DNA of 21,480 bases from contig JAUWZT010000023.1 in NCBI GenBank assembly GCA_030615145.1, positions 1 through 21,480 on the forward strand, written 5' to 3'. Positions 1 to 6,366 of the stretch are shown in pieces. The position numbers and the translations under genes are program-made. Positions within the stretch are counted from its first letter, which is position 1, and each line of letters begins with the position of its first letter. The notes beneath the pieces are model-generated. The model worked only from the letters and a program-made list of their open reading frames with translations. It was not told where the DNA came from and made no database searches. The stretch is from Promethearchaeota archaeon (GTDB lineage Archaea > Asgardarchaeota > Lokiarchaeia > Sigyniarchaeales > SOKP01).

Positions 1-554
1 GCTCCATCTGCCAGCGTCGCATTTTTACCAAATACGGTCACTGCGTCTGCTTGTCCTAGACTTATGGCGTGGCCTATTGTAGCGGAACTTGTTCCTATGC
101 CAATAGGACAATTCTTTTTTTCGATCAAGAAGCCAATGTTCAAATTTAATTCGTTATATCCGGCAAATAGCGCGATTTTCATTTCTTTTTCGGAGTCTAC
201 GGCGATTTCGCCACCGTTTTCAACTAAAGCAATTTTTGCTGGAACAATATTTGGGTCGTCTTCCTCTTTCATTAGGTCTATCATTATATCAGCAAATGCC
301 CCTGCTACTGTTGCCATCGGACCAACCTCACACAAAATGGATGCGTCATTCATTAAATTAACGATTTCAAATTCAGTTTTGACTCTTATTGGCGAAAAAG
401 ATGTAAGAAATTTGTTATTCTGTGTAACATATTTTTCTAAAATTTTGCGATGACGAAAAAACCCTTCTTTTGCTTTTAAAATTGCACTTTTCGACTCTGA
501 GATTAAAGTAATATCTGATTCTTTTTCTATAAAATGATATTTATATATTTTCAA
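1..554 (-). CDS. UPF0280 / COG2122 family protein (3' end outside window)
   Basis: Read on the minus strand from a TTG at 554, the frame stays open to the window edge, giving about 184 residues. The protein contains the features I know from the UPF0280 family (distant ApbE-like fold, common in methanogens and other archaea): EVGPMATVAGAFAD, then a VENGGEIAVD block, then GIGTSSATIGHAISLGQADAVTVF near the present end (quoted in part from the stretch GIGTSSATIG and GQADAVTVF). The biochemical function of the family is not established, although a flavin- or cofactor-related role is often guessed from the ApbE resemblance. The start is uncertain: no ATG lies near the beginning of the homologous region, so TTG at 554 is the best candidate. 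It is divergent from the roadblock-like gene at 642, with an 87-bp A/T-rich spacer that must hold both promoters. Confidence 0.8.
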   Translation of the reverse strand, partial: MKIYKYHFIEKESDITLISESKSAILKAKEGFFRHRKILEKYVTQNNKFLTSFSPIRVKTEFEIVNLMNDASILCEVGPMATVAGAFADIMIDLMKEEDDPNIVPAKIALVENGGEIAVDSEKEMKIALFAGYNELNLNIGFLIEKKNCPIGIGTSSATIGHAISLGQADAVTVFGKNATLADG

Positions 555-641
555 TTTTATTTTTAATCTTGAGATTTTAATTTAATTAAATATAAATAAA
601 TTAGATTTTATTAATTATTCAAAAAATTTAAAATTCATATA

Positions 642-1133
642 ATGAAACAAATTAATTACGACGATATCATCTCACAATTGAAAACGGAGCTAAATTCTGA
701 ATGCGCTATTGCAAGCAAATATGGAATTGTATTAGGATCAAGTATAAAAGAATTTGCTAAAGGAAAAATTATTCCTCATAAAATTCTTTCGGTAATCGCT
801 AATTCTAAAGATATAGCTGACGAATTGAATTTGACTAAAATAAATTCCTTTGCTTTAGAGGCTCAAGAGTATAACTACCTTTTTACATTCAGTACCGAAT
901 TGATTTTGATATCAAAGTTAGGCTTAAATATGAATTTGGCAAAATACATGCCCAGTATTAGCGTCTTTTTGAAGAAATTGAGCGAGAGTTCTAAGGATCA
1001 AGAAATATACGATTTTTCAGTTTTTGATTTTTCTAAAGAAATTCAAAAAATTGAAGAAACTTTTAAGAAAAAGAAAGAAAAAGATAAGAAATATTCGATA
1101 ATTAAAGATCTCGTAAAATATGTAACTAAATAA
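642..1133 (+). CDS. Roadblock/LC7-like domain protein
   Basis: A 163-residue protein with no signal peptide or membrane segment. Residues about 10-115 have the alternating helix/strand layout of a roadblock/LC7 fold: a GIVLGSSIKEF strand-turn, a helix with IPHKILSVIANSK, a strand around SFALEAQEYNYLFTF, then LILISKLGLN and a final amphipathic helix ending at FLKKL. The last 30 residues are very lysine-rich (FKKKKEKDKK) and could contact membrane or nucleic acid. Roadblock proteins such as MglB or the Ragulator subunits commonly dimerise and act as platforms or GTPase-activating partners for small GTPases. Here the gene lies 60 bp upstream of a large GTPase on the same strand, which supports that role by context. 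The assignment is from pattern, not an exact motif. No clear Shine-Dalgarno precedes the ATG, so translation may be leaderless. Confidence 0.65.
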   Translation: MKQINYDDIISQLKTELNSECAIASKYGIVLGSSIKEFAKGKIIPHKILSVIANSKDIADELNLTKINSFALEAQEYNYLFTFSTELILISKLGLNMNLAKYMPSISVFLKKLSESSKDQEIYDFSVFDFSKEIQKIEETFKKKKEKDKKYSIIKDLVKYVTK

Positions 1134-1139
1134 TGAAGT

Positions 1140-1176
1140 TTTTATATATAAGTAATTAATTTAACAATTAGGTGAG
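1140..1176 (+). promoter_or_regulatory. Candidate TATA box and Shine-Dalgarno for the 709-aa GTPase
   Basis: A TATA-like run (ttttatatata) lies at about 1140-1150, and a strong archaeal Shine-Dalgarno, GGTGAG, at 1171-1176. The GGTGA core is complementary to the usual 3' end of archaeal 16S rRNA. It is 17 nt from the GTG at 1194 but only 2 and 5 nt from in-frame ATT (1179) and ATC (1182), so it matters for choosing the start of the downstream gene. Confidence 0.5.
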
Positions 1177-1193
1177 ATATTATCTTAAGACAG

Positions 1194-3323
1194 GTGTACA
1201 TTTACAGTGGTGGAAAATTGTTATACCATCGGCATTTTGGAAAAGCCCTTAAGGATGATGTTTTCAACTCTTTAGCAGCAGATTTAATGAAAGACGCTTT
1301 CGCTACAAGAGGTAAAAAAGTAGAGTATCACGATTATTACAAATACCGAATATCCTACATTACAGAAAAAAATTCTGAATTAATGTTTCTATTCGTTACT
1401 GGTTTAACGGATAATTTCGAGAATATTAAAAAAGAACTAATTAAATGCAAAAAAGAATTTTTAAATCTTTTTGAAGACGTATTAGAGCATAAAATTGACG
1501 ATAAAACATTTGAAATATTCGATCCAACAATAGATGCTATTCATAGAAATTTAAGACCAAAAATATCTCTCGTAGGATTTTCTGGCGTTGGAAAAACTAC
1601 GATAACACGACTAATTAAAGCTGAAGAGATCCCAATGCAACACATCCCGACCATTACGGGAGATATAGCCACGATCAAAATCGGTAAATTACATTTTCAT
1701 TTATGGGATTTTGCTGGACAAGAACAATTTAGTTATTTATGGAACAATTTTATTAAAGGAAGCGATGCTGTTTTATTAATCACCGATTCCACTTTGGAAA
1801 ACGTAGAAAAGAGTAAATTTTTCTTGGAATTAATAAAAGAACAAGCCTCTCAAGCGCATACATCGGTTATTGGTAATAAACAAGACCTAAACGATGCAAT
1901 GAAACCAGAACAAATTGAAAAAATCTTAGGTTTAAAAACATACTCTATGATTGCTAATGATTCCAACAACCGGGATAAGATGATAACTATTATTGCAGAT
2001 GTATTAGAAATGAGCGCTGAGGTTTCACCTCTATTAAAACCACTACTGGAAAGAGACACATATATGGAAAGAGCGGCAAGCGCATTGGAGAACGCAGAGT
2101 TTGGTAAAGCTGCTACATATTTCGATAAAATTAGCGATTTATGTATAGAGCTAGGAGATGATTCTCTAGGCAAAGAATTTTTTGAAAAATCTCAAAAAAT
2201 TAAAAGTATGCTTCAAAAACTTAGCGCTCCTCAACCGGTGCCTCCAGAAGAACCAAAAATCGTTGAATCGTCAGCACCCTCAGAAGAGCCCACTAAGTCC
2301 GTAGAAGAAAGTAAAGTAAAAAAGCCAACTATTCCTGAACCCCCAAAACCTGAAGAACAAGAAAAAACAAAAATACCAATAGCTGTTCCTCCGCCACCAC
2401 CTCCTCATGGGCCTTCTAAAGCACCAGAAGCACCGAAAGTATCAGAAAAGGAAATAGGTCTTAAAAAACCGTCTATACCACCGGCACCGGGAGTATTAAA
2501 AGAGCCAAAGTTAATTGAAAAAACTTTTGTACCTCCACATCCCAAAAAGTCAGCACCACCAAAAATTCCAAAAACGGAAGAACTAAAACCCGAAAAAGCG
2601 GATTCTAAAAAAATCGAAGAAGAAAAAGAAACATCTGAACCTGAAACGTTGATTAAGCCTAAAATACCACAGGAAAAAGTAGAATTAGCCTTAAACCCAG
2701 AAGATTTTATGGTGAAACCGCGCCCGAAAACAGTAACGGTTGTTCCTAAAGACGCTAAAAACAAATTAAAAACATCACCTTTTGCCCAAGTTACTAATCC
2801 AATGGAATTCAAAACACCTGTTCCAGTTACGCCCACAAAATTAATAAAAGCTAAACAACATGCTAGTTTTACTCCGACTAAAATAATTAATACAACAATA
2901 ATTCCAAAAAAAAGTGAGGTTCCACCTTCAAAAGTTTTTGAGGTCCCTAAAGAGATTACACGACCTCCCACTCCGGTTAGTCCAACAGAACTTATAAAAA
3001 CTAAAGCTAAAGTTGAAGCAGTAACGCCTTCAAAAATAATAAGCACCGAACCCCCTACTACGACACAAAAAACAGCGGAGCCTACAGTTCAAGCTACAAT
3101 TACCGGGATTTCTATGGAACAAAGGGCTAATATAGAAAAATCTTTGATGGACTTAAAAATTAAAAAAGCTAATATTTCTAAGATGTCGTTGGACTTCGAC
3201 ATGAAAGAGCTGACAGGGGAAATTACAAGCGAAGAGTTTGAAGGAAAGAAGAGTAAAATGGAAGCGATTAAGGCAGATCTTAACCAACAGATTAAAGAAT
3301 TGGAACAACTATTAAAGAACTAA
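1194..3323 (+). CDS. Multidomain small GTPase: longin/roadblock-like domain, Arf/Ras-like G domain, TPR-like hairpin, Pro-rich linker, C-terminal coiled coil
   Basis: 709 residues from GTG 1194. Residues 1-105 look like a longin/roadblock-type alpha-beta domain (YIYSGGKLLYHRHFG start). Residues 122-275 form a complete G domain: P-loop GFSGVGKTT at 128-136, switch I threonines in PTITG (152-156), DxxG in WDFAGQE (171-177) and NKQD (228-231), so nucleotide binding and hydrolysis are likely. WDFAGQ and NKQD are most like the Arf/Sar/MglA side of the superfamily. Residues about 285-343 form a TPR- or SNAP-like helical hairpin. A 300-residue Pro/Lys/Glu-rich, presumably disordered linker follows, with six consecutive prolines at 399-404 and four copies of a [ST]P[TS][KE][LI]I motif. 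Residues about 640-709 are an amphipathic coiled coil containing a KELTGEITSEEF turn. The true start may be 9-15 nt upstream at a non-AUG codon. The upstream roadblock protein is a plausible partner. Confidence 0.85.
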   Translation: MYIYSGGKLLYHRHFGKALKDDVFNSLAADLMKDAFATRGKKVEYHDYYKYRISYITEKNSELMFLFVTGLTDNFENIKKELIKCKKEFLNLFEDVLEHKIDDKTFEIFDPTIDAIHRNLRPKISLVGFSGVGKTTITRLIKAEEIPMQHIPTITGDIATIKIGKLHFHLWDFAGQEQFSYLWNNFIKGSDAVLLITDSTLENVEKSKFFLELIKEQASQAHTSVIGNKQDLNDAMKPEQIEKILGLKTYSMIANDSNNRDKMITIIADVLEMSAEVSPLLKPLLERDTYMERAASALENAEFGKAATYFDKISDLCIELGDDSLGKEFFEKSQKIKSMLQKLSAPQPVPPEEPKIVESSAPSEEPTKSVEESKVKKPTIPEPPKPEEQEKTKIPIAVPPPPPPHGPSKAPEAPKVSEKEIGLKKPSIPPAPGVLKEPKLIEKTFVPPHPKKSAPPKIPKTEELKPEKADSKKIEEEKETSEPETLIKPKIPQEKVELALNPEDFMVKPRPKTVTVVPKDAKNKLKTSPFAQVTNPMEFKTPVPVTPTKLIKAKQHASFTPTKIINTTIIPKKSEVPPSKVFEVPKEITRPPTPVSPTELIKTKAKVEAVTPSKIISTEPPTTTQKTAEPTVQATITGISMEQRANIEKSLMDLKIKKANISKMSLDFDMKELTGEITSEEFEGKKSKMEAIKADLNQQIKELEQLLKN

Positions 3324-3396
3324 ATCAACTTTACAACTTTTTCTATTTGAATTTGTTGAGAAATTCAAAAAATAACATTTTCTCAAAAAATTTTTT

Positions 3397-3449
3397 ATTT
3401 ATATTTACTTAAACGATTTAAGATTATTCAAGAAAAACATCTTAAAGGT
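3397..3449 (+). promoter_or_regulatory. Candidate promoter and ribosome binding site of the aspartokinase gene
   Basis: An archaeal TATA-like element (atttatattta) sits at 3397-3407, and an AGGT Shine-Dalgarno-like tetramer at 3446-3449, 7 nt before the ATG at 3457. The preceding 3330-3395 interval carries T-rich runs that could terminate the GTPase transcript. Assignment is by position and composition only. Confidence 0.4.
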
Positions 3450-3456
3450 TTAAGTT

Positions 3457-4875
3457 ATGACTCCAATTATTATTATGAAATTTGGTGGAAGTTGCTTAGT
3501 AGATAGAAGTGCTTTTGAGAAAATTCTCAAAATTTTAAAAATATATAAAGACGAAAAAAAAATAGTTGTAGCTTCGGCATTTAGTGGGATAACAGAACTA
3601 CTATTAAGTACTGCCCAAAATGTAAATAATTCGAGGATCATCGATGATAACATAGCAATCTTAGAGAAAAAGCATTTTACTATGATTGAGCAAATCTTAA
3701 ATGAAGACACCGAGCATTATATAAAAGCTAAAGACTGGGTTGATGAAAAGCTTAGCGACTTAGAAGATACATTTGCTGATATCAAAGAATTTGGGTTAGA
3801 GCCATATTATCAAGATTTAATCTTAAGTTTTGGTGAAATATTATCGACATACATTTTAAACCAGTACATATTGAGTAAGGGCTTAGAATCAGTGTACATT
3901 CCAGCAAATAAGGTAATAATTACGAACGACGAGTTTAATAACGCTTATCCTTTTTACAAATTAACGAACGAGCGAACTCGGAGACTAATAATACCTCTCT
4001 TAGAAAACCCCAAAAAAGACATAATTATTTGTATAACGGGATTTATTGGAAGAAATAAAATAGGTTATACTACTACTTTAGGAAGAGGTGGCTCAGATTA
4101 CACAGCAACGATTTTAGCCCGTTCGATACATGAAGTAGGGATAGATAAAAATATAACAGTGATTCTATGGAAAGATGTTGATGGATTACTAACTATTAAC
4201 CCTAAGTATGTTCCACAATCAACTCTTATTAGAAATTTAGATTACAACGAAGCTAAGCACATCGCGAATTTTGGGGCGAAAATTCTCCATCCTAAATGTC
4301 TTGAAGCGATCGAAAAGAAGAACATACCCTTAGAGCTTAGAAATTTTAACAAGCCTTTGCAAAAATTCGACTTTACAAAAATCTCGGTACTCACAGATAA
4401 AAACGAAATCAAAGGAATTTCCACGGTAGAAGATGCTGTAATTATAACCATTACTTCAGGAAGTTTAGTTGATATTCCAGGAGTTCTAGCAAAAATCTTT
4501 AAAGTTATGAGTAAAAACAGAATTAGCGTATCTTTAGTTGCTCAAAGTGCTTCTGAGATTAGCACTTCTTTTATTGTAAAAGGAATTGAAGCTGAAAAAG
4601 CTGTGGACGCTTTAATGAGTTCGGGATATTTTTCTGATTTTTTCGAAATCAAATTTGAAGATGTAGCAATCGTCAATATAACAGGATTTAAAATATTAGA
4701 AAATACGACGAAAGTCATTATTTTTCAAGCTTTAGAAAAGAAGAATATCCACGTAAAAGCTTTGGCTCAGAGTACCGAAGAATTAAATCTTTCGTTGGTA
4801 ATTGAGAGACAAGACCTCATGGATGCGATTAAAATTATTCACGATGATCTATGTGAAGATTTTAAAAACATATAA
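3457..4875 (+). CDS. lysC: Aspartate kinase (EC 2.7.2.4)
   Basis: The 472-residue product catalyses ATP-dependent phosphorylation of L-aspartate, the first committed step towards lysine, threonine and methionine. The N-terminus carries the amino-acid-kinase signature KFGGS at residues 8-12, and the phosphate/aspartate-binding TTLGRGGSDYTA block is near residues 205-217. Two tandem ACT domains follow, at about 327-395 (SLVDIPGVLAKIF and the strand VSLVAQSASEIS) and 402-470 (AIVNITGF and HVKALAQSTEELN). This is the normal layout of an allosterically feedback-regulated monofunctional aspartokinase, and the length is typical. No homoserine dehydrogenase fusion is present and no other pathway gene adjoins it, so it is likely a single-gene transcript. 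It ends 61 bp before the methyltransferase-like gene. Confidence 0.95.
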   Translation: MTPIIIMKFGGSCLVDRSAFEKILKILKIYKDEKKIVVASAFSGITELLLSTAQNVNNSRIIDDNIAILEKKHFTMIEQILNEDTEHYIKAKDWVDEKLSDLEDTFADIKEFGLEPYYQDLILSFGEILSTYILNQYILSKGLESVYIPANKVIITNDEFNNAYPFYKLTNERTRRLIIPLLENPKKDIIICITGFIGRNKIGYTTTLGRGGSDYTATILARSIHEVGIDKNITVILWKDVDGLLTINPKYVPQSTLIRNLDYNEAKHIANFGAKILHPKCLEAIEKKNIPLELRNFNKPLQKFDFTKISVLTDKNEIKGISTVEDAVIITITSGSLVDIPGVLAKIFKVMSKNRISVSLVAQSASEISTSFIVKGIEAEKAVDALMSSGYFSDFFEIKFEDVAIVNITGFKILENTTKVIIFQALEKKNIHVKALAQSTEELNLSLVIERQDLMDAIKIIHDDLCEDFKNI

Positions 4876-4936
4876 ATTCTTTTATCAAAAATTATTTCAT
4901 ATATTGTAGTTATTTTAAGATTTATGAGTTATTATT

Positions 4937-5554
4937 ATGAAAATTCCAAAAATGATTACAAACATTCTAAATAGATATGAAAAGTATGGATTAAAGTACA
5001 CTTTGGATTATATTACTATCCAATTTTTGTTTTTTTTTAATTATACTAAAATTGTAATGATAATGACAAAAAGGGAGATTAATTGTATTGAAAAATATCT
5101 TAAATCATCAGATACAATGATAGAATGGGGTGCTGGTGGAAGTACATTATATTTTAGTAAAAGAACAAAATTCTATGTAAGCATAGAAGATAGTAAAATA
5201 TGGTACAAGAGGGTGTTAAAGGCTATCAACAAGGAACCAGACTTAAAGAAGAAAGTGGTAATTTTAAATATTAAAAGTAATGAAGCAAAGTCATTCCCCT
5301 CAAAAAGAAGTGAATTCATTGATTATATAGAAATTGTCAAAAAACTAAATCATAAGTGGGATAAAGTATTAATAGATGGACGAGCGAGGGTTCATTGTGG
5401 AAAAGAAGTTAAACCTTATCTTAAAAAAAAATCAATTATATTTTTGCATGACTTTCAGAGGTCTAAATATGAAAGCTTATTCGAATATTATGAATTGATT
5501 GAATCAGTTGATAAATTAGCTGTTTTAAAATTAATAGATCAGAGATCTAATTAA
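4937..5554 (+). CDS. Class I SAM-dependent methyltransferase-like protein
   Basis: A 205-residue protein of unknown substrate. Residues 63-69 (EWGAGGS) form a glycine-rich loop like SAM-binding motif I, followed by an acidic residue at the end of the next strand (VSIED, E84). VLIDGRAR at 144-151 and FLHDF near 169-173 are typical of a small class of Rossmann methyltransferases in which an aspartate after the fourth strand lines the active site. The N-terminal 45 residues are hydrophobic (FLFFF near 30-34) and might associate with membrane. A hand count over 4981-5520 gives about 27 % G+C (145/540), at the low end for this window. It converges on the GTPase gene at 6131-5604 and probably stands alone. 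Sugar or small-metabolite modification is possible, but nothing in the sequence fixes this. Confidence 0.7.
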   Translation: MKIPKMITNILNRYEKYGLKYTLDYITIQFLFFFNYTKIVMIMTKREINCIEKYLKSSDTMIEWGAGGSTLYFSKRTKFYVSIEDSKIWYKRVLKAINKEPDLKKKVVILNIKSNEAKSFPSKRSEFIDYIEIVKKLNHKWDKVLIDGRARVHCGKEVKPYLKKKSIIFLHDFQRSKYESLFEYYELIESVDKLAVLKLIDQRSN

Positions 5555-5603
5555 AATTTTTATTTTAATATTATTAATTAGTTAGAAAAAGAGTAAACTT
5601 AAA

Positions 5604-6131
5604 TTATTGAGTTCTAGACTCGATGATTCTGCGTGTAAGTTCTGTAAAAGCCTCATCTACGTTAATACCTGTTTTTGCTGAGGTTTCAATATAAATGCTA
5701 TTTTCGCCTTCTGCTAATGCTCTCGCCTCGTCCCGATCAATAACCTCACCAACATCCTCCAGTAAGTCGTATTTGTTTCCTATTAGTACAAACGGTATAT
5801 CTTGACCGGCAAACTGACGGATTTCTGTTAGCCACTTTCTTACTTCAATATAGGTTTGTTCTCTTGTTAAGTCAAAAACTAACAAAGCTCCTGCGGCACC
5901 TTTATAAAATGTCGAACGTATGAACTCAAACCTTTGTTGCCCCCCAATGTCCCATATGGAAAGGGTTGCCACCTCTCCTTGCTTGAACTCAACATCTTTA
6001 GTCAGGATATCTACTCCAACGGTAAGCTTGTAGTTCGCCGCAAAACGGTTTTTGATAAACCTCTGAACCAGACTGGTTTTACCGACAGCGGCAGCTCCAG
6101 TTAGCAATACTTTCAGTTTAAAACTTGACAT
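5604..6131 (-). CDS. Rab/Ras-type small GTPase with Arf-like switch II
   Basis: A 175-residue single-domain GTPase with every G motif intact: P-loop GAAAVGKTS (12-20), switch I threonine T37 in KLTVGVD, WDIGGQ at 60-65 with the catalytic-type glutamine Q65, NKYD at 119-122, and SAK at 151-153. Overall length, the RRSTF-like helix (IRSTFYKGAAGALLVFDLT) and the ETSAKTG box resemble Rab/Ras proteins, while WDIGGQ resembles Arf proteins or G-alpha. The C-terminus (RRIIESRTQ) has no cysteine for prenylation, and the N-terminus lacks an Arf-type Gly2 myristoylation signal, so any membrane recruitment must go through a partner. Many such GTPases are known in Asgard genomes. The gene is transcribed alone, towards the methyltransferase-like gene; the region upstream to 6366 is A/T-rich and holds no gene I can support. 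Confidence 0.93.
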   Translation of the reverse strand: MSSFKLKVLLTGAAAVGKTSLVQRFIKNRFAANYKLTVGVDILTKDVEFKQGEVATLSIWDIGGQQRFEFIRSTFYKGAAGALLVFDLTREQTYIEVRKWLTEIRQFAGQDIPFVLIGNKYDLLEDVGEVIDRDEARALAEGENSIYIETSAKTGINVDEAFTELTRRIIESRTQ

Positions 6132-6366
6132 ATAAATTCATTTTTTTTTTTAATTGAATATAATTAATTATCTTAAATATTAAATTTTAATTATTTAATT
6201 CTTTTTATACCATTCCAATAATTAAATATTATTTCTGATAGAAATTTAATAAATTTATTTCTTAAATACTTTTATGCTCCTTTTAAATTAAAATCTACAA
6301 AATTTAAATAGTCCTTTGTCTAATTTTGAACTAATTTTAATAAAGAATGTAAGTCTAAAAGTTCAT
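6132..6366. other. A/T-rich intergenic spacer, no gene seen
   Basis: 235 bp between two minus-strand genes. It must contain the promoter of the small GTPase (A/T runs near 6140-6200) and the 3' end of the RACo-like transcript. No reading frame with recognisable content, RNA gene or long inverted repeat was found. Confidence 0.5.

Noticed and set aside
64..453. Plus-strand 129-residue reading frame
   Set aside because: It lies antisense to the UPF0280-like gene, whose minus-strand translation has clear family motifs; the plus-strand product has none.
2405..3046. 213-residue minus-strand frame inside the large GTPase gene
   Set aside because: It is the complement of the Pro/Lys-rich linker; low complexity on one strand keeps the other strand open. 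No start signal or family match is seen.
4937..5554. Strong horizontal-transfer claim for the methyltransferase-like gene
   Set aside because: Its roughly 27 % G+C is only slightly below the 30 % counted for the first part (3481-3720) of the adjacent aspartokinase gene, and no mobile-element trace is next to it.
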